From Nocardioides perillae (GTDB taxonomy: Bacteria > Actinomycetota > Actinomycetes > Propionibacteriales > Nocardioidaceae): 64,000 nt of DNA. The notes below the pieces were generated by a model. The model was not told the DNA's origin, did no database searches, and saw only the letters and a list, made by a program, of their open reading frames with translations. Position 1 is the stretch's first letter; the number at the start of each line of letters is the position of its first letter. The stretch is from the NCBI RefSeq assembly GCF_013409425.1, contig NZ_JACCAC010000001.1, forward strand, positions 1,674,001 through 1,738,000, written 5' to 3'. The translations under genes and the position numbers were made by a program. Positions 50,725 through 60,395 of the stretch are shown here, piece after piece.

Positions 50725-51329
50725 TGAGCGACCACGACCCGCTGGCCGACCTCGACGGCGACCCCGCGCTGGCCGCCGCCGTCCTGGAGATCGAGGCCCA
50801 CAGCGCGGAGGGCGGGTGGGACCGGCCCGCGCAGCTCTACGCGCTGGTCGACACCGCCGAGCTGGTCGCCCGCGAGCCGGCCCTGGCCTCGCTCATGGGC
50901 CTCGACGACTCCTCGGCCGCCGGGTCGCTGACGCCGGTGGAGCAGGACACCCTCGCCCCCGACCGCCCCCTCGAGCAGGTGCTCGAGCAGATCACCTGGC
51001 CCGACGGCGTCGCCGGCTGCGCCGCCGTCGTCGAGCGCCTCGTGCTGCCCCCGGGGGCCGACGAGTCGCTGCCCGAGGATCCCTCGGCGGCGCAGGAGTT
51101 CGCGCGCGAGCACCCCGACCGCCAGGAGGTGCGCATCGTCGCCGGCGTGACGCGGGCGGGTGCGTCGTACTGCGCCCTGCGGCTGCGCGCCCACGACGAC
51201 GCGGCCTCCGTGGTCGGCGGCACCGACCTGGTGCCGGCGCTGCTGCAGCTGCTGCGCGACACCCTCGACGACGGCCCCGAGCCGACCCCCGACACCCCGC
51301 ACCCCCACCAGGAGGACGCACGTGAGTGA
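50724..51329 (+). CDS. PPA1309-family protein
   Basis: A 201-residue actinobacterial protein: DPALAAAVLEIEAHSAEGGWDRP, ALVDTAELVAREP, QITWPDGVAGCAAVVERLVLPP and RIVAGVTRAGASYCALRLR. It matches the family named PPA1309 after a Cutibacterium protein; function unknown. ATG at 50724 overlaps the protease stop (TGATG), with GAGGAGGG upstream. The stop overlaps the UPF0182 start. Confidence 0.85.
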   Translation: MSDHDPLADLDGDPALAAAVLEIEAHSAEGGWDRPAQLYALVDTAELVAREPALASLMGLDDSSAAGSLTPVEQDTLAPDRPLEQVLEQITWPDGVAGCAAVVERLVLPPGADESLPEDPSAAQEFAREHPDRQEVRIVAGVTRAGASYCALRLRAHDDAASVVGGTDLVPALLQLLRDTLDDGPEPTPDTPHPHQEDARE

Positions 51330-54315
51330 CCTGTTCGGCGACCAGCCCCGGCGACCGGCGCCCCCGCCGCGACCCCAGGCCGCCTCGGGGAGGTCACGGG
51401 CCCTCGTCATCACCGCGGTGGTCCTGGCCGGCCTGTTCGTCCTGCTGACCGCGCTGTCGTCGGTCTACACCGAGCGGCTCTGGTTCGACGCCGTGGGCTA
51501 CCTCGGCGTCTTCAGCACGGTGCTGTGGACCCGGGTTGGGCTCTTCCTGGTCTTCGGCGCCCTGATGGCGATCGTCGTCGGCGTCAACATGGCGGTGGCC
51601 TTCAAGACCCGCCCGCTCTTCCGCCCGCCCTCACCCGAGCAGGGCAACCTCGACCGCTACCGCGAGGCCGTGCTGCCGATCCGCACCTGGCTGCTGGTCG
51701 GCGTCGCCGTCGTGATGGGCATCTTCGCCGGCACCTCGGCGACCGGGCAGTGGCGCTCCTACTTGCTGTGGCGCAACGGGGTGGACTTCGGCACGACCGA
51801 CCCCTACTTCGACCGCGACGTGGGCTTCTACGTCTTCGAGCTGCCGTGGTGGCACTACCTCGTCGACTTCACCATGGCCGCCGCCGTCATCGGCGCGATG
51901 GCCGCCGCGGTCGTGCACTACCTCTTCGGCGGCATCCGGCTCCAGGGCCGCGACCGCCTCACCGGCGCCGCGCAGGTGCAGCTGTCCGTGCTCGTCGGCC
52001 TCTTCGTGCTCGCCAAGGCCGTCGACTACTGGCTCGACCGCTTCGACCTGCTCAACGACGCCGGCGGGCTGATCACCGGCATCACCTACACCGACGACAA
52101 CGCGGTGCTGCCGGCCAAGAACATCCTGGCCGGGATCGCGGTGATCTGCGCGCTGCTGTTCTTCCTCAACGTCTGGCGCCGCACCTGGATCCTGCCCTCG
52201 ATGGGCCTGGCCATGCTGGCGCTGTCGGCCGTGCTGCTCGGCGCGGTGTGGCCCGGCGTCGTCCAGCAGTTCCAGGTCGACCCGACCGAGGCCGACAAGG
52301 AGGAGCCCTACATCCAGCGCAACATCGACGCGACCCGCGCGGCCTACGACCTCGAGGACAGCGAGGTGGTGCCCTACACCGCGGGCGGCGTCGAGGTGTC
52401 GGCCGCCGAGGACGAGATCGTCGCCCAGCAGGCGATCGAGAGCTCCGGTGTGCGCCTGGTCGACCCCAACATCATCCCGGCCGCCTTCGAGCAGAGCCAG
52501 CAGATCCGCGGCTACTACTCGGTGGCCGACGTGCTCGACGTCGACCAGTACGACGTGGAGGGCACGCCGCGCGACCTGGTCCTGGGCGTGCGCGAGCTGA
52601 ACCAGGCCGGCATCGCCGAGACCAGCCAGAACTGGGCGAACCTCCACACCGTCTACACCCACGGCGACGGCGTGATCGCCGCCTTCGGCAACCAGCGGCC
52701 CGCCGACAACAGCGCGCAGACCGCCTCCGGCAACGAGGAGCCGCGCTGGGCCAACCCGCCGCTGGGCGACCTCACCGACATCGTCGGGGAGTACGAGTCG
52801 CGCATCTACTACGGCGAGAACGCCCCGGCCTACTCCGTGGTGGGCAAGCGCGAGGCCGACGACCCCGACCTCGAGCTCGACCTGCCGATCTCGGTCGGCG
52901 GCGAGGAGACCGAGGAGTCGGAGGCGACCTCGACCTACGACGGCGAGGTGGGCGTCGACATCGGCAGCCTCTTCCGCAAGGTGCTCTACGCCGTGCGCTT
53001 CGGCGAGCCCAACCTGGTGCTCTCGGACCGCGTGCACGAGAACAGCCGCATCCTCTACGACCGCGACCCCGCGCTCATGGTCGAGAAGGTGGCGCCGTGG
53101 CTCACCGTCGACGCCGACCCGTTCCCGGCGGTCGTCGACGGCAAGGTGCTGTGGATCCTCGACGGCTACACCCTCAGTGACCAGTACCCGCTCTCGGAGC
53201 GCGAGTCGTTCGACGAGATGACCGACGACGCCCTCGACGACGGCTCGGCCTTCCAGACCCTGCCGACCGACGAGATCAACTACATCCGCAACTCGGTCAA
53301 GGCCACCGTCGACGCCTACGACGGCACGGTCACGCTCTACGCCTGGGACGAGAGCGACCCGATGCTCGAGGCGTGGATGAACGCCTTCCCCGGCACGGTG
53401 CAGGCCAAGGACCAGATCCCGGACGCGGTGCTCGAGCACATGCGCTACCCCGAGGACCTGTTCAAGGTGCAGCGCTTCCAGCTCGCCCGCTACCACGTCA
53501 CCGACGCGGCGGACTTCTACCAGGGCAACGAGCGCTGGGAGGTCCCGACCGACCCCAACCAGCAGGCGCTGCAGCCGCCCTACCGCCTCTCGGTGGAGCG
53601 TGACGGGGCGAACCGTTTCTCGCTCACCTCGACCTTCGTGCCGGTCAACCGCGAGAACCTCGCGGCCTACATGACCGTCGACGCGGAGGCGAACAGCGAG
53701 ACCTACGGCACGCTGCGGGTGCTCGACCTCGCCGCCGGCGGCGGCCGCCAGGTCTCGGGCCCGGGGCAGGTGGCCAGCCGCATCAACGCCGACGAGGACC
53801 TGCAGGACGCGCTGCTGCGCTTCACCGCGGGCTCGGAGTCGCGAGCGGTCTACGGCAACCTGCTGACCATCCCGGTCGACGACCGGCTGCTCTACGTGCA
53901 GCCGATCTACACCATCCGCCAGACCGGCGACGGGTCCTTCCCGGTGCTGCAGTACACCGCGGTCTCCTTTGGCGAGGACGTCGGCTTCGGCGCGACGTAC
54001 GCCGACGCGGTGCGCGACCTCCTCGGCATCGAGGAGGGCGGTGTGCAGACGCCGAGCCCCGAGCCCCCGGCAGGCGAGGGCGACCCCGGTGAGGGACAGG
54101 TCCCGAACCAGCCCGAGCCGGGTGCGGAGGCGACGGTCGCCGAGCTGCTGCGCCAGGCCGATGGCCTCTACGACCAGGCGCAGGACGCGCTGCGGCAGGG
54201 TGACCTCGCCGAGTACCAGCGCCTGAACGACCAGGCTGCGGCGCTCGTCAACCGCGCGCTCGCCGCGGCCGACGCCGAGGCGGGCGGCGGCGCCGGGCAG
54301 GAGAGCGGCCGCTGA
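51322..54315 (+). CDS. UPF0182 family membrane protein
   Basis: A 997-residue protein of the UPF0182 (COG1615) family. About seven membrane spans lie in residues ~25-335, followed by a large, mostly acidic extracytoplasmic domain. A Pro/Glu/Gly tract near 905-935 precedes a helical C-terminus (LLRQADGLYDQAQDALRQGD). Conserved marks include YTERLWFDAVGYLGVF and RNIDATRAAYDL. GTG at 51322 follows GGAGGA and overlaps PPA1309 by 8 bases, so protease, PPA1309 and UPF0182 form one operon (compare Rv3194c-Rv3193c). Function not established. Confidence 0.93.
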   Translation: MSDLFGDQPRRPAPPPRPQAASGRSRALVITAVVLAGLFVLLTALSSVYTERLWFDAVGYLGVFSTVLWTRVGLFLVFGALMAIVVGVNMAVAFKTRPLFRPPSPEQGNLDRYREAVLPIRTWLLVGVAVVMGIFAGTSATGQWRSYLLWRNGVDFGTTDPYFDRDVGFYVFELPWWHYLVDFTMAAAVIGAMAAAVVHYLFGGIRLQGRDRLTGAAQVQLSVLVGLFVLAKAVDYWLDRFDLLNDAGGLITGITYTDDNAVLPAKNILAGIAVICALLFFLNVWRRTWILPSMGLAMLALSAVLLGAVWPGVVQQFQVDPTEADKEEPYIQRNIDATRAAYDLEDSEVVPYTAGGVEVSAAEDEIVAQQAIESSGVRLVDPNIIPAAFEQSQQIRGYYSVADVLDVDQYDVEGTPRDLVLGVRELNQAGIAETSQNWANLHTVYTHGDGVIAAFGNQRPADNSAQTASGNEEPRWANPPLGDLTDIVGEYESRIYYGENAPAYSVVGKREADDPDLELDLPISVGGEETEESEATSTYDGEVGVDIGSLFRKVLYAVRFGEPNLVLSDRVHENSRILYDRDPALMVEKVAPWLTVDADPFPAVVDGKVLWILDGYTLSDQYPLSERESFDEMTDDALDDGSAFQTLPTDEINYIRNSVKATVDAYDGTVTLYAWDESDPMLEAWMNAFPGTVQAKDQIPDAVLEHMRYPEDLFKVQRFQLARYHVTDAADFYQGNERWEVPTDPNQQALQPPYRLSVERDGANRFSLTSTFVPVNRENLAAYMTVDAEANSETYGTLRVLDLAAGGGRQVSGPGQVASRINADEDLQDALLRFTAGSESRAVYGNLLTIPVDDRLLYVQPIYTIRQTGDGSFPVLQYTAVSFGEDVGFGATYADAVRDLLGIEEGGVQTPSPEPPAGEGDPGEGQVPNQPEPGAEATVAELLRQADGLYDQAQDALRQGDLAEYQRLNDQAAALVNRALAAADAEAGGGAGQESGR

Positions 54316-54409
54316 GCCCGCGGCGTGGGCCGGCCCTCGGCTGAGAGCCGGCTCACGCCACCCCGGTTTGGTGCTCCGCGGGTCCGTCCCGTAAAGTCGG
54401 GATCACCGA

Positions 54410-54486
54410 CGCGGGGTGGAGCAGCTCGGTAGCTCGCTGGGCTCATAACCCAGAGGTCGCAGGTTCAAATCCTGCCCCCGCTACCA
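54410..54486 (+). tRNA. Initiator tRNA-fMet (CAT)
   Basis: A 77-nt cloverleaf including an encoded CCA. The anticodon CAT sits in a stem closed by three G-C pairs (GGG/CCC), and position 1 (C) does not pair with position 72 (T); both are initiator hallmarks. The T-arm is GCAGG-TTCAAAT-CCTGC. A direct-repeat element with a strong terminator starts 8 bases downstream, and an accessory island follows. Confidence 0.97.
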
Positions 54487-54494
54487 AGAGAAAC

Positions 54495-54684
54495 AGCAGG
54501 TCAGGGGCGGTTTCCGGAGAGATCCGGAAGCCGCCCCTGATTCGCGTTTTCGGCTCTTGTCCGCAACTTGTCCGCAGATGCTGCCGTGTGCCGTCGGTCG
54601 CGACGGCGCTGGATTCGGCTGGATCTCAGCGGATCCGGCTGGAATCTGCGATGGCCCGGTCAGAAGTTCGCGCGGTAGTCCAGG
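54495..54684. repeat. Direct repeat DR1 (190 bp) flanking the GTPase operon
   Basis: This segment matches 60396-60591 with about a dozen substitutions and a few small indels. In order it holds the hairpin terminator, two TTGTCCGCA boxes (near 54557 and 54568), a GGATCTCAGCGGATCCGGCT stretch, and, on the minus strand, the last seven codons plus stop (LDYRANF) of the nuclease gene whose intact copy ends at 60567. DR1 thus keeps a gene remnant. Confidence 0.93.
54501..54540. terminator. Terminator of the initiator tRNA
   Basis: An 18-bp stem with one G-T wobble (54501-54518 with 54523-54540) and loop gaga, followed by ttcgcgtttt. The copy in DR2 (60402-60445) has inserted bases in the left arm and is less regular. 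Confidence 0.85.
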
Positions 54685-54878
54685 CCCTATCTGCACACGG
54701 TCCGGGGACATCACCGAGCTCGTTACCGGCAAGTGGAAGTCGGCGACTCATCTCAGCACCTACTCTGAGGAGAGCAGGACCATTGAGCTCGTCGGTCTCC
54801 TCGCGGTGGATGCCTCGCGGCCAGTGGGGCTGTAGACGGCCGAGCCTCGCCGCCGTTGAAGACGTGGTTGGAGGTTGT
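54685..54878 (+). promoter_or_regulatory. Upstream region of the GTPase operon
   Basis: A 194-base stretch of lower GC than the core genome, between DR1 and the first GTPase start. It should contain the operon promoter. TAGACG near 54832 and several weak AT steps are visible, but I cannot name a promoter with confidence. Open frames crossing it have no coding character. Confidence 0.35.
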
Positions 54879-57800
54879 ATGCAGGGCACCGAGCAGGCGC
54901 TTCTCGATGCCGTCGCGCGTTCGATCCGCGAAGGTGAACTGGCTCTTGATGAGATCGCTCAGATCGTGGACGCGTCTACCGGGCAGTTGCGTGCTGCCGT
55001 CGGTGACTTAGATGAGAACAGCTCTGGATCGGAATCGGCTCTTGCAAAACTCGCACTGGCAGCCGCTGATGATCTTGAGCGGCGCGTCGCTGATAGTCGC
55101 GCACGTCTGAGTAGTTTCAACATCGTCTTCTTCGGGCGAACCGGCGCCGGCAAGAGCACGCTGATGTCGGCGATGGGGCGCTTGGATGGCGGGCGGGTGT
55201 CACCAGGTGACAGCGACTGGACGGTCGAGGTCGACGCCATCGACTGGCACGGATGCCGCCTCTACGACACCCCGGGGACCGGGGGTTGGGGAGGCCGACG
55301 CAGTCGAAGCGAGCTCGAGGACAAAGCGCGAGAGGCTACGGAGATCGCAGACGTCGTGATCCTCTGCTTCGACAGCCAAAGCCAGCAACAAGCCGAGTTC
55401 GCCAAAGTCGCCGCCTGGGTGCAGGAGTACGGTAAGCCAGCCATCGCTGTGCTCAACTTCCGAACGGACCGATGGCGGCATCCCATTCGCACCCAGGACC
55501 GCGAGAGTCGAAGATCGCTCAACGCAACGGTGCGCCAACACGTCGACAACATCAACGCCGAACTGGCCCGGATCGGCCTTGCCGGTGTGCCCGTTGTGGC
55601 GCTGAACTCGCGTCGCGCCCTGGTTGCCAGAGCAACTCGCCCCTTTAGGGGCCCCGAAGCGCCAGCCGTTAACGCCGAGCTTGAACGTTTCGGGGCGGAG
55701 TACCTCGAGCACTGGTCGAATCTCCCCGCATTGGAGGCGCTCCTTGGAGCGTGTCTCTCAGTCGGCGGACATGATCTCCGACTGGCGGCGCTGCGCGACG
55801 GTCTGCGTACCACGTTCGGGCAATGGGTGTCCGCACTCGACACGCTCGCGCAACTACGACTCGAGCAGGCCGTCGTGTTGGAACGAAGCATCGCGCAGAT
55901 GCTCGCCGTTCTCGGCTACCCCGATGAGGACCTGCGTGTGCAGCATCTCGGACCGGCGTCCTCCGAAGTTCCCGATCTGCTCACCCGGCTTGAGGCCGCC
56001 AGAGGCGAGCCTTTCGATGCTCCGGTGACCGGTAGCCTCGCACGGCACGCGAAGTCGCTACTCACGTCGCATCTCGGTGCCGAGCGATCCAAGTCATTGC
56101 GCCGCGCGGAGAATCTCGTCACTGACGCCTTCGACAGACGCAAGAAGGTTGGCGGAAAGGCCTTCGACAAGGCCGTGTATCGGCCGAAGGATGTCGCTGC
56201 GGCCTTGCAAGCGGTGGGCCGCGACGTCGATCAATTCATCAACGACAACCTGAAACTTACGGGCACTGAGGGGCGCGAGGATCTCGACCTGATGGGTCGT
56301 CGGTCGTCCGCGGTGCACGGGGCCGCTGGCAAGGGGCGTAGGCAGATCGCAACCGCGCTCCAGGCCGGCGGTATCGCGGCCAGCGGCACAGGCGCTGTTC
56401 TGGGAATCGTCGCCACCACTCAGTTCTGGAATCCAGCAGGCTGGACCGCTGCGGCCATCCTTGGCGGCCTCGCGATCGGGGCCGCGATGGCTGGCTTCCT
56501 TGGCCGGAAGAACCGCAAGAAGGCCGAGCAGAAAAGGGTGGCTGCCCGCTCGTCTGCGATTGGGGAGGCGAGGTCGGCTGTCTCCACGCAGTTTGACGAG
56601 TGGCATTCCAGTCACCTTGCGGCGCTCTTGGGGACGGCATGGGCTGAGGCAGCGGAATCCGTGCGAACTCTCATCGAGGAGACCGTCGACGCACACGAAA
56701 TGCATGACGAGTTGGAACGCCTCGCTGAGGTCCTCGAATCCCACGCGGGAGGGATTCCCGCCGCACCGTCAGCAGCGACAGTCATCCAGCATGGAATCCA
56801 AGTCGTGCTCGACTCCGCAGGCTACGGCACTACTGAGAGCGATGTGCTGCTCGGCGAGAGCTGGGAGCTCGTCGACGTTGCCGAGGGTGATCACCGCTCC
56901 TTCTCGCCCCACGACGTGGAAGAGTTCCAGAAGCGAGCGGGCCAAGGCTTGCATAGGTTCCAGGACTTCGTCACTTCATTGTCAGCGACGGTTGATACCG
57001 ATGAACTACAGAAGTGGATCGAGGATGCACGGCTTGCGGTGCATCTCGAGGATTCTGCGTCTAGGGTTGCGACCGGTTCGGCCGGCCCGCCGCGGATCGT
57101 CCTCCTGGGTGACTACAGCTCCAGCAAGTCGAGCCTGGTCAAGCGCCTGCTCGTCGAACTAGGAGAGCCGGTCCCTCCCGGACTCAAAATTCACGCCGCT
57201 CCCGAGACCGCCAAGGCCTCGGTCTATCAGGTTGGCCACGTGTCGCTTGTCGACCTTCCGGGATTCCAGGGTCACAACAAGGCGCATGATGAGTTGGCGG
57301 TCGCCGAGTCCGCCGATGCTGCTTTAGCCGTGGTCGTGCTCAGCACGAACCTCTTGCTGGGAAACACGGCTGCACTGGTCGAGGTGCTGGGCGGATCGCG
57401 GCGCATGGTTGCCAAGGCGGCGAGAGCCTTCTTCGTGGTGGGTCGCATCGACGAGATCGGAGCAGATCCGGAGGAGTCCCCACGTGACTTCTTGACGCGC
57501 TGCCGGCGCAAGGAAGCCGAACTCGTTGCTGCTTTGCATTTCCACGGCATTCCGGTGACTCCGGAGCGTGTCTGGTCCGTGTCTGCGGATCCGTTCGGCA
57601 TGGTCGGCAACCGTGTGCCTGTGACCGCAGCTGACTACGTCGACCGTCATCGCATCTGGGACGGGATCCGCCCGCTCGTTGACGGGCTAGTGAGCATCGA
57701 CGCGTCAACCGCATCCATCCTCGCGGGAGTCGGCGAGCGCGACGGCCTTCTAGCGCTCTTGATGACTAGTTCTGAGGCCGAAGGCCTCGCGATCGAGGAA

Positions 57801-58679
57801 CTTCAGGCAGAGGTTGCCGATTGCATCGATCTCGCTACCACGTACGACGAGGGCCTCGCCGATCTCCGACTTCTGATGAAGTCACTGATCCGGCAGGTCG
57901 AGCAACTCGTCGACGACCATGCCAATGAGCTGATCGGCGAGGCGTTGGGCGCCGGACCCGAGGAAGCTGATGCTCTTGCTGACGCGTTTGAGGAGTGGTG
58001 GCGAGATCCACGTCTCAAGGCCGGCCTGACGGCATTCTTCGCTTCGGCCAACCGAGAAGTCGACGAGTGGTGGGCGAACAACGCGTCCGCCATTGACCGC
58101 AGGGTCCGCAAGATGGAGGCTCGAGTCAACGCGAGCAGTCGGAACGGTGCCCTGCGAACGTCGTCCGGTGCCGGAGGTGAAGCGCTCGCGCGCCGTGTTC
58201 TCAACGAAGCATCTCGAATCGTGTCAGCCTTCGGCAGCCGCGAGCCGGTCTACAAGATCGGCAAGGCGCTTGGGGTCAAGTTCCCGCCTTGGGGCGCCGT
58301 CAAAGGCGGAATACGAGTCGCCAAGGCGGGTGCAGTCCTTGGCGTCGTCGCAACCGCATGGGACGTCCTTGCCTTCCTCCAAGATCTCAAGGCTGAAGAT
58401 GGTCGTGAGGCTGCGCGCCATAGGGCGGTCGATTACGTTCGGGACACGATGTCGGAGGTTGTTGCGAGCATCGTGCGGGGAACAGACGAGAAGCCCGGTT
58501 TCATACTCGATCTAGAAGAGCAGGAAGCCATGCTGTTGGCTCAGGTGGACGCGCTCACCGACCGTGGTGCCTCGATCGAGGTTGCGATCGAGGAACTTCG
58601 TGCTCGACGCGCGGCTTCGCTGCGTTTGATCGAAAGGGCGCCTGGAGTCCAGGCCGGCGCCAAGGAGGAGTTCTCGTGA
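54879..58679 (+). CDS. Dynamin-like protein with two G domains
   Basis: A 1,266-residue protein with two GTPase modules. G domain 1 has FFGRTGAGKSTLMSAMG (P-loop, ~86-94), DTPG (~130) and NFRTD. Coiled or helical sequence follows, then a hydrophobic segment (~500-545: GGIAASGTGAVLGIVATTQ, then GWTAAAILGGLAIGAAMAGF) capped by basic residues (GRKNRKKAEQKR), which looks like a membrane hairpin. G domain 2 has LLGDYSSSKSSLVKRLL (~743), DLPGFQGH (~791) and VGRIDE. A glycine-rich second hydrophobic patch lies near 1,150-1,180. ATG at 54879 follows GGAGG. It overlaps the next GTPase by GTGA. Codon use is visibly less GC-biased than in neighbours. Membrane remodelling, perhaps in anti-phage defence, is inferred. 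Confidence 0.75.
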   Translation: MQGTEQALLDAVARSIREGELALDEIAQIVDASTGQLRAAVGDLDENSSGSESALAKLALAAADDLERRVADSRARLSSFNIVFFGRTGAGKSTLMSAMGRLDGGRVSPGDSDWTVEVDAIDWHGCRLYDTPGTGGWGGRRSRSELEDKAREATEIADVVILCFDSQSQQQAEFAKVAAWVQEYGKPAIAVLNFRTDRWRHPIRTQDRESRRSLNATVRQHVDNINAELARIGLAGVPVVALNSRRALVARATRPFRGPEAPAVNAELERFGAEYLEHWSNLPALEALLGACLSVGGHDLRLAALRDGLRTTFGQWVSALDTLAQLRLEQAVVLERSIAQMLAVLGYPDEDLRVQHLGPASSEVPDLLTRLEAARGEPFDAPVTGSLARHAKSLLTSHLGAERSKSLRRAENLVTDAFDRRKKVGGKAFDKAVYRPKDVAAALQAVGRDVDQFINDNLKLTGTEGREDLDLMGRRSSAVHGAAGKGRRQIATALQAGGIAASGTGAVLGIVATTQFWNPAGWTAAAILGGLAIGAAMAGFLGRKNRKKAEQKRVAARSSAIGEARSAVSTQFDEWHSSHLAALLGTAWAEAAESVRTLIEETVDAHEMHDELERLAEVLESHAGGIPAAPSAATVIQHGIQVVLDSAGYGTTESDVLLGESWELVDVAEGDHRSFSPHDVEEFQKRAGQGLHRFQDFVTSLSATVDTDELQKWIEDARLAVHLEDSASRVATGSAGPPRIVLLGDYSSSKSSLVKRLLVELGEPVPPGLKIHAAPETAKASVYQVGHVSLVDLPGFQGHNKAHDELAVAESADAALAVVVLSTNLLLGNTAALVEVLGGSRRMVAKAARAFFVVGRIDEIGADPEESPRDFLTRCRRKEAELVAALHFHGIPVTPERVWSVSADPFGMVGNRVPVTAADYVDRHRIWDGIRPLVDGLVSIDASTASILAGVGERDGLLALLMTSSEAEGLAIEELQAEVADCIDLATTYDEGLADLRLLMKSLIRQVEQLVDDHANELIGEALGAGPEEADALADAFEEWWRDPRLKAGLTAFFASANREVDEWWANNASAIDRRVRKMEARVNASSRNGALRTSSGAGGEALARRVLNEASRIVSAFGSREPVYKIGKALGVKFPPWGAVKGGIRVAKAGAVLGVVATAWDVLAFLQDLKAEDGREAARHRAVDYVRDTMSEVVASIVRGTDEKPGFILDLEEQEAMLLAQVDALTDRGASIEVAIEELRARRAASLRLIERAPGVQAGAKEEFS

Positions 58680-60304
58680 GTGAAGTGCTAGAGGACCGGC
58701 GATTCCAGGAATGGCTTCGGCGCGCGGTGGGCGAGGATCGGGCCGACGAACTTCGCAAGTCGCTCGATGAGTTCGCCCAACGCGAGAAGCCGGTGATAAC
58801 GCTGTTCGGCGCCTTCGACACGGGCAAGAGCGCGATTGCTCGCCGCCTGCTGGTGGATGCTGGCCTCGATGTACCTGAGTGGCTCACGATCAGTGCTCGT
58901 CACGAGACCTTCGAGTCGAGGCACGTTGAGGTCGATGGGTATGTCTTGCAAGACACTCCGGGCATCTCGGACCCTGACGTAGATCTCCCCACGGACCTGC
59001 GCGCCGAGGTCAACACCAGACAGGCGATGGACGCCATCGCCTTGACCGACGTCGCGTGCATCGTCGTGAACCCGCAGCTTCCGACGGGGGAGCGGGATCA
59101 ACTTCTCGCGCTCATCGAGGAGGGCTGGATTCCTGGATCTCTGATAGTCGTGATCTCACGCTTCGACGACGCCGGTGCGAACCCGCTCTACGACCTCGAC
59201 GGGTATCGCGACCGGGCAGCCAACAAGGTTGCCGAACTGCGACGATCGCTGGAGCTGGACGAAACGATCCCCATTCATGTAGTGGTGCCCGACTTCGAGC
59301 AGGTTGCCGGCGCTTCGTCGTCGCCGGACCCCACTGTATGGGATGAATCCCGCGACTTCGACGGCATGAGCGACCTTGCCGCGGCCTTCTCACATGTGGC
59401 GACTCGCGACACCAGGGCCTTGCGTGCGGCGGCGGTGGCTCGTTTCTGGGCTTCTCACGTTCGACGAGCATTGCTGAGCAGCGAGGCCGAGCTCGAAGAT
59501 CTCGAGGCAGGACTCAATCACGCCGAAGGTCTCATCAAGCGGAGAGACATCCAGATCAGCCAGTTGGACGTCCTGGATGCGGCGGCCAGGGTCTCGATTA
59601 TGGGGGCGGTTGAGGACGCCATCAACGCGTCAGTCCGGCGGCAGTCGGTCAGTGCCGAGGGGATCCAGTCGTCCGTCGACCACGTGCTTGAAACGTGGTG
59701 GCTGCGAGAGTGCGCTGCCCTCGACAAGCTCGCGAGCGAAGCGGGAGTGACGTTCGAGCGGCAACGGGAACGTCCCGGCTGGCAGGTCCTAACTCAGTTG
59801 TTTGAGCCTGACGCTGGACCTGCGGCGAAGGATGGGCAGCGCAAGTATGCCGGCCGGCTCGGAGGCGTCACGGACAAGGTCAAGTCGAGTTTCGACGCCG
59901 TCAAGAAGCTCGAGGAAGCGGCGAAGGAGACCCCCAAAGAGGCTTCCGGCGGTGCGACGAAAGCCGTGGCAAACGCGAGCAAGTCGGTGCCGAAGGTCGA
60001 AGTTGCCGTCCACGCACTACCAGCCATCGTCGAGCTCGCTGGCTTAATCGAAGACATCGTCCAGGACAAGCAGGCTGCCAAGCGGAGGCGCGAGCGTCGT
60101 GACGAGCTCCATAAGCAGGTGCGGGGAATCGCGCAGGACGCCGCCGATCAAGCACTTGTTAGCTGGCAACATGAAGTCGAAGCGACGCGCGCGACGATCG
60201 CCGAGTCGGTCGGGATCGACGACGAACAGGTCGATGCGCTCAAGACTAGTGTCGACGAAGTCCGTGCAACCGTGGTGGCCGGACGGCGCCTGATGGCCAT
60301 CTAG
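58676..60304 (+). CDS. Dynamin-like GTPase, partner of the upstream gene
   Basis: A 542-residue protein. The G domain is N-terminal: FGAFDTGKSAIARRLL (~45), DTPGISD (~93), ISRFDD in the place of the G4 NKxD. Long helices follow (ALLSSEAELEDLEAGLNHAE). The C-terminal third has VTDKVKSSFDAVKKLEEAAK, a moderately hydrophobic VAVHALPAIVELAGLIEDIV, a basic KQAAKRRRERRDE patch, and final helices. GTG at 58676 overlaps the upstream stop (GTGA), implying a complex at fixed stoichiometry. Paired bacterial dynamins (for example LeoBC-type or IniA/IniC-type pairs) are the nearest analogy, but I cannot assign it to a named family. Confidence 0.72.
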   Translation: MSEVLEDRRFQEWLRRAVGEDRADELRKSLDEFAQREKPVITLFGAFDTGKSAIARRLLVDAGLDVPEWLTISARHETFESRHVEVDGYVLQDTPGISDPDVDLPTDLRAEVNTRQAMDAIALTDVACIVVNPQLPTGERDQLLALIEEGWIPGSLIVVISRFDDAGANPLYDLDGYRDRAANKVAELRRSLELDETIPIHVVVPDFEQVAGASSSPDPTVWDESRDFDGMSDLAAAFSHVATRDTRALRAAAVARFWASHVRRALLSSEAELEDLEAGLNHAEGLIKRRDIQISQLDVLDAAARVSIMGAVEDAINASVRRQSVSAEGIQSSVDHVLETWWLRECAALDKLASEAGVTFERQRERPGWQVLTQLFEPDAGPAAKDGQRKYAGRLGGVTDKVKSSFDAVKKLEEAAKETPKEASGGATKAVANASKSVPKVEVAVHALPAIVELAGLIEDIVQDKQAAKRRRERRDELHKQVRGIAQDAADQALVSWQHEVEATRATIAESVGIDDEQVDALKTSVDEVRATVVAGRRLMAI

Positions 60305-60327
60305 GGGTCGGAAGGCCTAGCCGACCC
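60305..60327. terminator. Hairpin after the GTPase operon
   Basis: A 7-bp stem GGGTCGG/CCGACCC with a 9-nt loop containing AGGCCT, starting right after the TAG stop. The 68 bases up to DR2 have no other feature. Confidence 0.6.
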
Positions 60328-60395
60328 TCCCATTCTGCGCCCGCGGTGCACCGAAGGGCTTACGCATCAAGTCCGCCAGCGCGCCGCGCTCCTGG

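Noticed and set aside
54410..54684. tRNA attL/attR pair
   Set aside because: The tRNA 3' end is not repeated at 60.4 kb; the repeat starts 8 bases after the tRNA and no integrase is in the window.
54557..54835. 92-codon plus-strand ORF and overlapping minus-strand ORFs in DR1
   Set aside because: They cross the repeat and gene remnant, lack ribosome sites, and their products show no coding character.
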